64,000 nt of DNA from DATJHM01 sp035493895. GTDB lineage: Bacteria; Chloroflexota; Ktedonobacteria; Ktedonobacterales; Ktedonobacteraceae. Position numbers and translations under genes: made by a program. The DNA lies in the NCBI GenBank assembly GCA_035493895.1, contig DATJHM010000228.1, positions 15,394 through 79,393 of the forward strand, given 5' to 3'. The notes beneath the pieces are model-generated. The model was not told where the DNA came from. It did not search any database and saw only the letters and a list, made by a program, of their open reading frames with translations. Shown here piece by piece: positions 17,419-26,879 of this stretch (position 1 is the stretch's first letter; every line of letters begins with the position of its first letter).

Positions 17419-19698
17419 ATGAATCCTGAACGCACTAGAAGCGTAAGCTCGCTGATGCAGATAGGATTAATTGTTTCTTCTGCAATCATTGTCGTCTTTT
17501 TTGTGGGGCTGGGCTTAGCTTCTCTGTATATATCTGATCATACCATAATGATTCTAGCTGTGTCGGCATGTGCAATTATCGTCCTTATAGGTGTCATAGC
17601 TGTAAATTATTATGTACAACGTTGGATTCGAGAGCAATTTATCAGCCTTGCTAATATCTGTCGCGATTATACCAGTGGGGATCGGGGGGTGAGAGCGCCC
17701 GTAAGTGGTGATGACGAATTTGCATTACTGGCGACTTCACTGAATAACCTGTTGGATGGCTCGGGTGGGAGTATGAGTGGGATGGGCGCGTCTCTGGGTT
17801 CAGCAGGCGGGGATGCCGCAGCGTTGCAGGCACAAATTGAGAAGCTGTTGCAAGAGGTCAGTGCGGTCGGTGATGGCGATCTGCGCGTACAGGCGGAAGT
17901 AACGCCGGATACGCTAGGAGTGCTGGCTGACTCGTTCAATTATATGATTGAAGAGTTGGCGAAGGTCGTCGGACGTGTGCAATCAACCGCTGTGCAGGTG
18001 ACGAATGCGACACGGCGAATTCTGGATCGCTCCGCTGATCTGGCGCAAGCCACGGAGACGCAGGTGAGTCAGATCTCGCAAACCTCGGAAGCGGTAGAAG
18101 CGCTGGCCATTTTCATTCAAAACGTGGCGCGAAACGCACAGTTGAGCGTGGAAGCCGCCCAGGATGCCTTGCGGAACGCGGCAAATGGACAGCAAGCGGT
18201 GCGTCAAACTATTGAAGGTATGATGCTTATCCGCGAGAACGTCCAGGAGACCTCGAAAAAGATCAAACGCCTGGGTGAACGCTCGAATGAGATCGGCGAA
18301 ATCGTGCGTATTATTGAAGATATTGCTGATCAAACGAACTTGCTGGCCTTGAACGCCGCCATTCAGTCCGCTATGGCAGGTGAGCATGGACGAGGGTTCG
18401 CGGTCGTGGCCGATGAGATCCGTGTACTGGCAGAACGTTCGACGGAATCGACAAAACGTATTGCCACACTGGTCAAGAGTATTCAGGGCGATACCTATGA
18501 GGCGGTGGTTGCTATGGAAGATAGCACGCAGGAGGTGGTGAAGGGATCGCAACTGGCCGATGATGCGGGTCGTTCGTTGAACTCCATCTACGGCGCTGTG
18601 GAACGACAGGCGCAAATGATTGAGAGCATCGCCCGAGCCGCGAATGAGCAGACCTCTGTTTCAGAGGCTGTCGCAGTCGCGATGAGCCAGATCTCAGAAA
18701 TTACACGTCAGACCGATGCGGGTACGCAGGAAGCGGCCGTGAGTGTGAGTTATCTGGCAGAATTGTCAGAACAATTGAGAGCTTCGGTATCAACGTTCCG
18801 TCTGCCAGATCGGAATGGCGAGGGGATGGGATCCTTCCAACCAATGGGGGGAATGCCAGAGCTATCTGAGGGTCCGCATAATGGGGCCTTTGCGGCGATG
18901 GGTGGAAATGAGTCCAATGATTGGAATCAGGGATTTTCGAATCCGGGTTTCCCGACACAGGGCTTTCCCGGTCAGGGATTTTCGGGGAACTTCCCTCCAT
19001 TACCAGAGCCAGGGAATTCTGGTTCGCTCGTCGCATTGACAGCCCAGGCCGGACAGTATAATTTAGGGCCTGCGCAACAAAATGGCGGTAGCCTACCAGG
19101 GTTCGGTAGTCAGCAAGGTTTAGGAAACCAGATAAGCTTTGGCGATCAACCGCAATTCGGGCAGGTGAGTGGTGGGTTGGGTGGGGGACAGGTGAGCGGA
19201 GGATTGGGTGGAGGGCAGTTTGGTGGCGCAGGACAATTAGGTGGAGGACAGTTTGGTGGAGGATTGGGTGGAGGACAGTTTGGCAATCCAGCAAGCTTTG
19301 GTGGAAACAACTTTGGCAGCCAATCAAGCTTTGGAGATGCGGCTGGCTTTGATGCTCAGCAGGTCTTCGGCGGAAATGGATTCGGTAGCCAGAATTATCA
19401 ATCCATGCCAGGGTTTGGTGGACAGCCAAATCAGCAGCAAGGGTTTGGTGGACAGCCGAGTCAGCAACAGGGATTTGGCGGACAGCCGAGTCAGCAGCAA
19501 GGGTTTGGTGGACAACCGAATCAGCAAGGTCCTTATCAGGGAATTGGAAATGCCAATTCCGGAGCATTGCCACCGGCACCAGGTCAGGGGCCGCAGGGAG
19601 CTCCCCGCCCACGCTGGCAGAATGGTGGACAGCAGGGCCAGGGTGGTCAGCTATCGTATAATCAAGACCAGGTACCATTCCCGCATAACAACGGGTAA
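17419..19698 (+). CDS. Methyl-accepting chemotaxis protein with a long Gly/Gln/Phe-rich tail
   Basis: This 759-aa receptor has two adjacent membrane helices (about 17-37 and 43-64) with only a few residues between them, so there is no outside sensor domain. Two HAMP-like regions follow (about 65-120 and 140-195). The signalling domain (about 200-455) contains the tip motif QTNLLALNAAIQSAMAGEHG and GFAVVADEIRVLAERS. From about 460 to the end, the protein is Gly, Gln, Asn, Phe and Pro rich, with repeats such as GFGGQPSQQQ. That tail is encoded partly by four 30-bp tandem units at 19411-19528. Chemoreceptor tails are normally short. It is PilJ-like by position, ahead of the CheA gene. Confidence 0.92.
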   Translation: MNPERTRSVSSLMQIGLIVSSAIIVVFFVGLGLASLYISDHTIMILAVSACAIIVLIGVIAVNYYVQRWIREQFISLANICRDYTSGDRGVRAPVSGDDEFALLATSLNNLLDGSGGSMSGMGASLGSAGGDAAALQAQIEKLLQEVSAVGDGDLRVQAEVTPDTLGVLADSFNYMIEELAKVVGRVQSTAVQVTNATRRILDRSADLAQATETQVSQISQTSEAVEALAIFIQNVARNAQLSVEAAQDALRNAANGQQAVRQTIEGMMLIRENVQETSKKIKRLGERSNEIGEIVRIIEDIADQTNLLALNAAIQSAMAGEHGRGFAVVADEIRVLAERSTESTKRIATLVKSIQGDTYEAVVAMEDSTQEVVKGSQLADDAGRSLNSIYGAVERQAQMIESIARAANEQTSVSEAVAVAMSQISEITRQTDAGTQEAAVSVSYLAELSEQLRASVSTFRLPDRNGEGMGSFQPMGGMPELSEGPHNGAFAAMGGNESNDWNQGFSNPGFPTQGFPGQGFSGNFPPLPEPGNSGSLVALTAQAGQYNLGPAQQNGGSLPGFGSQQGLGNQISFGDQPQFGQVSGGLGGGQVSGGLGGGQFGGAGQLGGGQFGGGLGGGQFGNPASFGGNNFGSQSSFGDAAGFDAQQVFGGNGFGSQNYQSMPGFGGQPNQQQGFGGQPSQQQGFGGQPSQQQGFGGQPNQQGPYQGIGNANSGALPPAPGQGPQGAPRPRWQNGGQQGQGGQLSYNQDQVPFPHNNG
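19171..19290 (+). repeat. Degenerate Gly-rich coding repeat in the MCP tail
   Basis: Related units of GGTGGAGGACAGTTTGG and GGATTGGGTGGAGG type recur about eight times and encode GGLGGGQ(F/V) motifs. They lie in frame inside the receptor gene and look like slippage-driven expansion. Confidence 0.75.
19411..19528 (+). repeat. Four tandem 30-bp coding repeats in the MCP tail
   Basis: Units begin at 19411, 19441, 19471 and 19501 (the last is slightly short). Each encodes GFGGQPxQQQ. Synonymous differences (GGGTTT/GGATTT, CAGCAG/CAACAG) show selection or age rather than a recent copy. Confidence 0.9.
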
Positions 19699-19788
19699 TG
19701 TGGTCAGTAGCTATAAGTGTTATCCACGCGCTACCTATCTCTTGGTAGCGTGGGGGTAGCACTTAAAAGGTAAGTGGGTAAGCGCAAC

Positions 19789-22700
19789 ATGTCGAACACA
19801 TTTGATAAACTATCAATCCTCGATTCGTTTATCGAAGAGGTCAATAGTTATTTGCCGCAGATCGAAACGAACCTTGAGCGTCTGACACAGTCCCCCGCCG
19901 ACATGGATGCCCTCGAAGAAACATCTCGCTTCACTCATACCATCGGCGGAGCCGCTTCCATGATGGATTTCCCCGGTCTGGCCCATGTAGCCCATGGCAT
20001 GGAAGACATCCTGGGTGATGCGCTGGATGGGTTGACCGTCCTGGATGATGCGACGTTGGGTCTGCTCAAGCGTTCGTTGGGTCGTTTGCATCAACTCCTG
20101 GCGGGCGTGCATAGCGGAATTGATGAGGAGGCTGTCATTGCTGAGGATGACAATGATTATGCTCGTTATCGAGCCATGATCGAACCTATGCTCAATGCTC
20201 AGCAGACGGATACACATGAGGGGTTGGTGAATGGAGGGAATGAGGGATATGCTCCTGTCTCCGATTCATATGTAGCAGGGCAATTACCGGCATCTTCTGC
20301 GTACGACAGTTCATTACCATCTTTTGATGAAGTGCTGGCCTCATTTCGGACGCCGGTAGTATTGCCAGATGAAGAGGTCGCGTGGCCTGAGGAGCCGTTA
20401 CCGGCGAATCAATTTGGCATGGGAGCTTCACCTCAGCTCCAGGAAACCTATCTTCCACAGGGTGGATTCGATAATGCGTTCGGATCAGGGCAGTCTGCCG
20501 GGTTACCTGATCAGCCCTCAAGTGCGCTGGATGCACTCGTCGCCTCAACCCGCCAGCCTACTTCAGCATTGCCTCCGGTAGGGATGGCTTCACCATCATA
20601 TATTTTAGAAACGCCGGGAATGCCGGAGATGGCGGAAGAGACCGCTCAACCAATGTGGGCGGCCGATTACCCTGTGACCTCAGAGATCAGTGCTGAGAAT
20701 CGGGGGGTAGCCGTGACGCCAGCTCAGGGTGGCGGAATGTTGCCTGCTGTCTACGAGGATATGCAGAGAGATGCAGATATTTTACAGGGGCAGACTGCAT
20801 CGTTAAGAAGTCTGGTCACAAGTTTACGCTCAGCGATGTCATTGATTGATGTGCAGCGAAGCGAGTTCAAGGGCTTCTTAAACGGTTCCAAGGACGCTCT
20901 GGATCGGATGGAGGATTGGGCGGGGCAGGCAATGGGCCTGAATCTGCGCAATAGCCCTGATCAGGTGCGTCGTTATCTGCCGCTTTCCGTGATGTGGGTG
21001 GCGAATAGCAAGCTCAAGAAAGTGATGGATCTGCTCGATCCAGTCCTGGGTGGTGTTGAGCTGACTGATGAGCAGATGACTGTGGCTTTGCAGCAACTCC
21101 AGGCGTCAATCATTGCCTGTGGCGAGACCTTGCAGCAGACACAGACTATGCCAATGGCGATGCTGAGGCAAGATCCTGGCTGGTCTGCCTGGGAGATGCA
21201 GATCGCACGCGATAATAGAGATAACAACAATGTGCGCGAGCGCGTGACGTTTGAGCGTCAGGGGGATCCTGCCGCTTTACGTGCGGAGATCGAAGCCCAG
21301 GTGCGCGAAGAGATGCAGCAAGAGTATGAATCGCGCCCTTCGTCAATGACACTCGCCTTGCGGACTGAGTTGGAGCAACAGATCCGCAATGAGATCCGCC
21401 AGGAGTTTGAGGAGAATAGGCGTCTTCAGGAGCGCGTAGTTGGGCCTGAGAGTGAGGCTTTGCGCGATCTGGAGTCGCGACTGCGTAACGATATTGAAAT
21501 TCAGGTGCGGCAGGAGTTCCTCAGTCAGATCACGAAAGGGGGTATTGACGCCCTCCAGCAACAGCAGCAACAGAATGCGGCCCCGCAAGAGAGAACGTCA
21601 ACAACCAGTTTTAGCGATCGGGCGCGTGAAACGACGGGCGTGCGCCCAGGCATGGGCGGGCAAAAATCCAGCGTCTCTTTGCCACCTGTAGCTCCAATTG
21701 CACCAAAGGCGAATATCACTATCTCGTCTGCACCTGCGAACCCACCAGCACCCCGGTCGGCTCCACGACCTCAACAAACACAATCCATGGCAGCCGCGAA
21801 TACCGATTTCGGTGAAGAAGCCGCTGAGATCTTCCGTATGGAAGCCGAGGAGCATCTGCAAACCATTAGTATGCATGTTGCTGCTCTGGAGAAAGATCCA
21901 GGCAACCTCGAGCTTATTCAGGGCGTACGTCGTGCGACGCATACGCTGAAAGGTGCTGCCGGTATGATGGGCTTCCAGGCTATCGCTGATCTAAGCCATG
22001 TATCAGAAGATCTGCTGGATAGCATCATGGAGGGCACCACGGCGATTAGCTCGCCCGTGCTCAGCCTGATTCTCGACACGGCTGAAACGCTCGATCTGCT
22101 GATTACCGGACGCGGCGAGAGCGCGTCGGAAGACGAAGCACGTGTGAATACACTGCGCGTGCGTTATATGGGACTGTTAGGTGAGCAGAGTCCTGCATTC
22201 CAGATGACGGAAGAAGATCTGGATGTAGATGATACCCATGATGATCTGCAAGATCCCTCAGCGATGGTATCCAGCATGGTGAACGCAGGTCAGGCGAATG
22301 GGACTGCTGCGCAACGCACGGGTCGTGGCGATTTAAATGTGCGTGTACGTTTGCAGAAATTGGACGAACTGGTCAACCTCTTCGGTGAACTGCTCGTGAA
22401 TCGTAGTGTGCTGGAAGAGCGTCTGCAACGACTTTCGCGCCTGGTCTCAGATGTTGGAGTAAGTAGCAATCGTCTGCGCGATGTGGGACAGAAACTCGAG
22501 AGTCGATTTGAGGCGGCGACGTTGCCCAGCGGCCGTTCGGTGCAGGTGATGCCTGGTGAGGGGAATCAAGGTCCGGGCTTTGGGTCTTATGGCCAGAATG
22601 GTCATTCTAGCCAGAATGGCAACTCTCCGGCCCACCTGGAAGAGTTTGATGAACTGGAGTTGGACCGTTATACAGAATTCCACCAGCTGGCCCGTGGTTT

Positions 22701-24330
22701 GAGCGAAGGCATTTCTGACATGGCCACGTTGAGCACAGAGATGGATGCAGTCATCCGTGAGAGTGAGAGCGTGTTCACCCGTGAGAATCGCTTGAATACC
22801 ACCTTCCAGGATCGTCTGATGAAGGTACGTCTGGTGCCACTGGCAACCATGGCTCCACGTCTCTACCGTGCCGCGCGCGCCGTGGCCTTGAAGCAGCATA
22901 AAGAATTCGAATTCCTCCTGGAAGGTGAAGATACAGAGGTTGATCGAACGGTGTTCGAAGAGATTTCTGGACCTTTGCTGCACCTGATGCGTAATGCCGT
23001 GAACCATGCGCTGGAGACGCCTGAGGTGCGCGAGAGCAGAGGGAAATCGCCGGTCGGACAGATCAAATTGTCGGCAGGTTATGAAGGCAACCAGGTGGTG
23101 ATCACGGTACGTGATGATGGTATCGGTCTCGATCAGGAGCATATTCGGTCAGTGGCAATTTCGCGTGGTCTTATCCGTCCCAATCAGATGCTGAATGAGA
23201 GCGACCTGATCGATTTAATCTTCCGCCCGGGCTTCTCAACGGCAGAGGTTTTGAGTGAAGAGAGCGGACGTGGTGTCGGCCTGGACGTTGTGCGCGATAG
23301 CGTTTCGCGGCTACGTGGTACGATGGAAGTGGAGTCGATGCCGGGACAGGGAACGGCATTTACGATGAAGTTCCCGACAAGCCTCGCGATTCAGAGCGCG
23401 ATGATGGTGCGGGTAAGCGGTCAGCAGTTCGCGATCCCTACCGCTCTGGTGGAGACGATTGGACGCCTGGATAACTATAAGCGCACAACGCTTGGTGGTC
23501 AGCCAGCGGTCAACGTCAACAACGAAGTGTATCCGCTCACCGCGTTGTCCCAGTTCGTGGCGTTGCCAGTTTCAGCGCTGGACGATCGAGCGCCGCTACT
23601 CTTTATCAATAATGGCGGCCAGAGGATTGCTCTGGTGGTGGATGATATTCGCGGAAAATTCGATATCGTGATGAAAAACCTGGGACCACATTTGCGCAAT
23701 GTCCATGGCGTCGCGGGTGCAACGGTTCTCGGTAATGGTCAGGTGGTGTTGATCCTTGAGTTGTCGCGCTTGTTGGATACGCGCGCGAAGGCGGCGGCGG
23801 GTGTGCTCGGAGCCGGTGGAGCGCAGCGTCGCGATGCGATAGCCCCGGCACAGCAAGCCCGTGGGCCGGTGCGTCAGAGCGTCGATGTCTCGACCGTGCG
23901 GCCGGGAACATCACCACGTATGCCCGCCGTTCAGGCTACGCGACCTGAGCGTGGGAAGCATATCCTGGTCGTTGATGATAGCCCGAGCGTGCGTCGCGTC
24001 GTAAGTACGATGCTCAAGCAGCATAACTGGGAAGTACAGATGGCGCGAGACGGCGTAGAGGCTCTGGAGATGATCTCATACGAGACGCCAGCCGCTGTGT
24101 TGCTGGATATCGAAATGCCGCGTATGGATGGCTATGAGTTGATCTCGACGGTGCGTGCGCAGGATCAGTATCGTACGTTGCCACTGGTTGTACTTACCTC
24201 ACGTGCTGCATCAAAGCACCAGCAGCGTGCAATGCAGCTCGGGGCGAGCGCGTATGTTGTCAAGCCATACCAGGATGAAGAGCTTTTGAATACGCTCAAC
24301 GCTCTGGTGTATGGCGGCGTAATGCGATAG
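19789..24330 (+). CDS. CheA-type hybrid histidine kinase with two Hpt domains and a C-terminal receiver
   Basis: This 1513-aa protein is the operon's kinase. Domain order: Hpt 1 (residues 1-110, His50 in RFTHTIGGAASMM), a long variable linker with a coiled, charged part near 500-590, Hpt 2 (His718 in THTLKGAAGMMGF), a dimerisation region, a kinase domain with HLMRNAVNHALE and DDGIGL, a CheW-like domain, and a receiver (VVDDSPSVRRV, phospho-acceptor Asp1440 in LLDIEMPRMDG, VVKPY). It phosphorylates its own Hpt domains and then the receivers. The layout matches PilL/PixL-type kinases. ATG 19789 is preferred to a GTG at 19774, whose spacing from AAGG is too short. The first Hpt box lacks the usual Lys after His-Thr (HTIGG), so its activity is uncertain. 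Confidence 0.93.
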   Translation: MSNTFDKLSILDSFIEEVNSYLPQIETNLERLTQSPADMDALEETSRFTHTIGGAASMMDFPGLAHVAHGMEDILGDALDGLTVLDDATLGLLKRSLGRLHQLLAGVHSGIDEEAVIAEDDNDYARYRAMIEPMLNAQQTDTHEGLVNGGNEGYAPVSDSYVAGQLPASSAYDSSLPSFDEVLASFRTPVVLPDEEVAWPEEPLPANQFGMGASPQLQETYLPQGGFDNAFGSGQSAGLPDQPSSALDALVASTRQPTSALPPVGMASPSYILETPGMPEMAEETAQPMWAADYPVTSEISAENRGVAVTPAQGGGMLPAVYEDMQRDADILQGQTASLRSLVTSLRSAMSLIDVQRSEFKGFLNGSKDALDRMEDWAGQAMGLNLRNSPDQVRRYLPLSVMWVANSKLKKVMDLLDPVLGGVELTDEQMTVALQQLQASIIACGETLQQTQTMPMAMLRQDPGWSAWEMQIARDNRDNNNVRERVTFERQGDPAALRAEIEAQVREEMQQEYESRPSSMTLALRTELEQQIRNEIRQEFEENRRLQERVVGPESEALRDLESRLRNDIEIQVRQEFLSQITKGGIDALQQQQQQNAAPQERTSTTSFSDRARETTGVRPGMGGQKSSVSLPPVAPIAPKANITISSAPANPPAPRSAPRPQQTQSMAAANTDFGEEAAEIFRMEAEEHLQTISMHVAALEKDPGNLELIQGVRRATHTLKGAAGMMGFQAIADLSHVSEDLLDSIMEGTTAISSPVLSLILDTAETLDLLITGRGESASEDEARVNTLRVRYMGLLGEQSPAFQMTEEDLDVDDTHDDLQDPSAMVSSMVNAGQANGTAAQRTGRGDLNVRVRLQKLDELVNLFGELLVNRSVLEERLQRLSRLVSDVGVSSNRLRDVGQKLESRFEAATLPSGRSVQVMPGEGNQGPGFGSYGQNGHSSQNGNSPAHLEEFDELELDRYTEFHQLARGLSEGISDMATLSTEMDAVIRESESVFTRENRLNTTFQDRLMKVRLVPLATMAPRLYRAARAVALKQHKEFEFLLEGEDTEVDRTVFEEISGPLLHLMRNAVNHALETPEVRESRGKSPVGQIKLSAGYEGNQVVITVRDDGIGLDQEHIRSVAISRGLIRPNQMLNESDLIDLIFRPGFSTAEVLSEESGRGVGLDVVRDSVSRLRGTMEVESMPGQGTAFTMKFPTSLAIQSAMMVRVSGQQFAIPTALVETIGRLDNYKRTTLGGQPAVNVNNEVYPLTALSQFVALPVSALDDRAPLLFINNGGQRIALVVDDIRGKFDIVMKNLGPHLRNVHGVAGATVLGNGQVVLILELSRLLDTRAKAAAGVLGAGGAQRRDAIAPAQQARGPVRQSVDVSTVRPGTSPRMPAVQATRPERGKHILVVDDSPSVRRVVSTMLKQHNWEVQMARDGVEALEMISYETPAAVLLDIEMPRMDGYELISTVRAQDQYRTLPLVVLTSRAASKHQQRAMQLGASAYVVKPYQDEELLNTLNALVYGGVMR

Positions 24331-24350
24331 GCTATAGCGGCAGGTAAAAC

Positions 24351-24575
24351 ATGATGGGGGTCGAACGGGCAGTAACGCGCTGGTACGTGCTGCGACAGAT
24401 GTTGCAGAGCGAGATAGCGCGCTTAGCAGAAAAAGAGGAACAGCTCTCTGGTAGCGGTTCGGAGCAGACAACCGTGGTGCTAGACGAGAGTAGAGATGCT
24501 GTTCACCAACAATTGGTGGCGGCCCAGGAACGGCTGAAAGCCCTGGGCCACTGCCCAAGACCAATGATGGGCTAG
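24351..24575 (+). CDS. Small charged protein at the end of the chemosensory operon (74 aa)
   Basis: This 74-aa frame starts 20 bases after the cheA-type stop and has GGCAGG upstream of the ATG. The sequence is helical and rich in Gln, Glu and Arg (RWYVLRQMLQSEIARLAEKEEQL, in part), likely a short coiled coil. I do not recognise a family. Its position, strand and the hairpin terminator just after it support a real last gene of the operon. It might bind a chemosensory component, but nothing in the sequence proves that. Confidence 0.55.
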   Translation: MMGVERAVTRWYVLRQMLQSEIARLAEKEEQLSGSGSEQTTVVLDESRDAVHQQLVAAQERLKALGHCPRPMMG

Positions 24576-24580
24576 CGACT

Positions 24581-24617
24581 CTTCACAGCGGCGTGGCCTG
24601 TCCGCGCCGCTGTGAAG
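24581..24617 (+). terminator. Hairpin after the chemosensory operon
   Basis: CTTCACAGCGGCG (24581-24593) pairs perfectly with CGCCGCTGTGAAG (24605-24617) over 13 bp. No T-run follows, so it may stall or protect the RNA end rather than act as a textbook terminator. Confidence 0.6.
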
Positions 24618-24786
24618 CCCTATAGCGCACATTTATCCTCCGTAGTGCTCTGTCAAACGTCACGCCATCTCTTCCACCGCTTCCTCTTCGCCCTACTTCG
24701 CCTGCCACAAAAACGGGTCTTCGGAATTTATTGCGGGATGACTCTTTCCTCTCTTTCTTCGCCTTCTATAGACTGGGAATGACGCT

Positions 24787-25665
24787 CTAGGAAACGAGTT
24801 CTTCTCCACGAAGGTCGACCAACGCAGCACTGATACGCCAGAGTTTTTCAGCTGTTGCTTCTTCGTAAGAGACTGGTGATGAACGCACCACCTTCTTGCG
24901 GAAGTTAACGTACTTCCCCATGAGGGCTTCTACGTCCGGTGAGGATGCCAGGTAGAGTGAACTTTGTGCTGCATGGCTGGCGGTCAACCAGGGTGAGAAG
25001 AGTGGTAGAATGAGCCGAACGGCAAGGGGTAATGGGACCGCTTTGACCCCTTCGATTGTCCCCCCGGGATCAGCGGCATTCACCGTCACGTTGGTACCAC
25101 GCAGACGACGTGCGAGTTCATAGGTGAAGAACAGATTCGCGAGCTTTGCCTGTTGATAGGCACACATCATATCGTACGCTCTTTCCGCTTGCAGATCATC
25201 AAAGTCGATGCGGCCAGAACGATGCTGGATCGAATTGACATTCACAATCCGCGCAGGCGTGCTGGCTTTCAGTATCGGAAGCAGCAGATCTGTCAGCAGG
25301 AAAGGAGCCAGATGGTTGGTGACAAAGGTCGCTTCCAGACCTTCAGCGGTCACGATCCGCCGGGCGTTGACTCCGCCAGCATTATTTACCAGGACATGGA
25401 TGTGAGAATACTGGCTGGTAATCTGCTCAGCGAGACGACGGACTTCAGCGAGCGACGAGAGATCCGCCTGGAGAAAGGAAATCGCAGCATTGCCTGTGTG
25501 CTGCTGTATGCGGTTCACGGCAGCAGCACCGCGTTGTGCATCGCGACCAACAATGATGACTGTGGCTCCACGTGCGGCCAGCCCAGAGGCTGTCTCATAG
25601 CCGATTCCTTTCGTCCCTCCTGTCACAATGACGGTTTTCTCCCCCTTCTGCCAAATGGTGCTCAT
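24787..25665 (-). CDS. Short-chain dehydrogenase/reductase (retinol dehydrogenase-like)
   Basis: This 292-aa SDR oxidises or reduces an alcohol/ketone with NAD(P). It has the cofactor loop VTGGTKGIGYETA, an Arg after beta-2 (GRDAQRG) that suggests NADP(H), the NNAGG motif, and the YQQAK active site (Tyr and Lys), as in retinol dehydrogenase/WW-domain oxidoreductase-type SDRs. The start at 25665 has AAGGAGG on the minus strand. It is divergent from a TetR regulator gene at 25978, which is a likely controller. The substrate is unknown. Confidence 0.9.
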   Translation of the reverse strand: MSTIWQKGEKTVIVTGGTKGIGYETASGLAARGATVIIVGRDAQRGAAAVNRIQQHTGNAAISFLQADLSSLAEVRRLAEQITSQYSHIHVLVNNAGGVNARRIVTAEGLEATFVTNHLAPFLLTDLLLPILKASTPARIVNVNSIQHRSGRIDFDDLQAERAYDMMCAYQQAKLANLFFTYELARRLRGTNVTVNAADPGGTIEGVKAVPLPLAVRLILPLFSPWLTASHAAQSSLYLASSPDVEALMGKYVNFRKKVVRSSPVSYEEATAEKLWRISAALVDLRGEELVS

Positions 25666-25977
25666 ATATTTTTCCTCCTTGTATGTTTATGTATATTTCT
25701 GCAAGTTGTGACTACCATATGTGATGATGACAGAGGTACAGCATTGGTGATCTGTTACTCTTCTCTATCCTTCGACTGTGTATCAAGGCACGCCATAGGG
25801 GTCAGGCGCGAATATGCTATACTACATTGACAGCTCAATCACTACTGAACACAGTGTCGATTTACTTACTGGTTGTTAGCATACCAGAAAAAGAAAGAAG
25901 GATTCAAGTTTTATCGGCCTTTTACGATTTGTCGAACAAAGTAAATAAAAATGTCTATTAAAAGACAAAGGATTAAA
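25666..25977. promoter_or_regulatory. Divergent control region between the SDR and TetR genes
   Basis: This 312-base region must hold promoters for both genes. TTTGT-CGA-ACAAA (25928-25940) is a perfect 5-bp palindrome with a 3-base centre, 38 bases before the TetR start, and could be an operator. TTGACA at about 25828 is a possible -35 box without a clear -10. Confidence 0.35.
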
Positions 25978-26652
25978 ATGAAGCAGACTACCGATTCCTC
26001 AAGCCCCTCGACGGATGGTTCCGAGCACAGAACCCGAACCTGTGTCTTCCACACGACAGGAAGTACGCTGGATGGACACGATACCCCCGTTGATCGACGC
26101 ATTCAGAGGACGCGCCAGTTGCTTCGTGAGGCGTTGTTTGAACTCATCATCGAACGAGGCTACGAGAAGATCGCGATAGCTGATATTACCGAGCGGGCCA
26201 ATATCGGACGAACCACCTTTTATCTTCATTATCAGGAGAAAGAGGAACTCCTGAAAGCCAGCCTCAAAACCCTCATGCGCGAACTCCAACTGGATGTTGA
26301 GCCGAGTGCCGAAGAAATCTGTCCCTTCTATATTCGCTGCATCCGCATCTTCCAGCATGTCGCCCAACGACGGCGCTTGTATCTGGCGCTCCTCTCGGAA
26401 ACGGGGTCGCTCAACGTCGGAAATGTAATGAGAATGTATTTCGCAGAACTTTTTCAACGATATACGCTCGACGTTGTGGAGAGAGAGAATGCCTCGTCTT
26501 TGGGAAGCGAACTCATTGCAGCCCATGCGGCGGGGTCATTGTTTGGTTTAATCTCCTGGTGGCTTCATCATGAGAATTCACCTTCTGCGGAGGAAATGGG
26601 GTCAGTATACTTTCAATTGATGGTGAAAGGTGTTGAGAACGTGTCTCTCTAA
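25978..26652 (+). CDS. TetR/AcrR-family transcriptional regulator
   Basis: This 224-aa repressor has a TetR DNA-binding domain starting near residue 33: TRQLLREALFELIIERGYEK, then IAIADITERANIGRTTFYLHY, with the recognition helix GRTTFYLHY and KEELL after it. The C-terminal ligand domain is family-typical but not classifiable by eye. ATG 25978 has AAAGGA five bases upstream; an earlier ATG at 25951 has none. The first 30 residues are Ser/Thr-rich and disordered. It faces away from the SDR gene and probably represses it and itself. Confidence 0.9.
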   Translation: MKQTTDSSSPSTDGSEHRTRTCVFHTTGSTLDGHDTPVDRRIQRTRQLLREALFELIIERGYEKIAIADITERANIGRTTFYLHYQEKEELLKASLKTLMRELQLDVEPSAEEICPFYIRCIRIFQHVAQRRRLYLALLSETGSLNVGNVMRMYFAELFQRYTLDVVERENASSLGSELIAAHAAGSLFGLISWWLHHENSPSAEEMGSVYFQLMVKGVENVSL

Positions 26653-26879
26653 TCCGTAGCAGCGGAGCCAAACGCGGCGACCAAAACCCGGGGCAAGCGG
26701 CGTTCTGGATAGGGAAACTGTGGGGAGCCTCCTGAGTGACGCCGTAGAATCCACACTTCTTCAGTTACTTCTACGGCTGTAAATGTGGAGTCACCCCACA
26801 ACAAATTCCGAAGGGCCACAAAAACGTGTGCCATGAAACTTGATTGAGATGGATTGGGCGAAGATAGCTCCTCCCGCCT

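Noticed and set aside
19411..19528. Regular 30-bp repeats resembling a CRISPR array
   Set aside because: The units are contiguous with no spacers and lie in frame in a coding region.
18701..19762. 353-codon frame on the minus strand
   Set aside because: Antisense to the low-complexity MCP tail and caused by its codon bias; no ribosome binding site or family.
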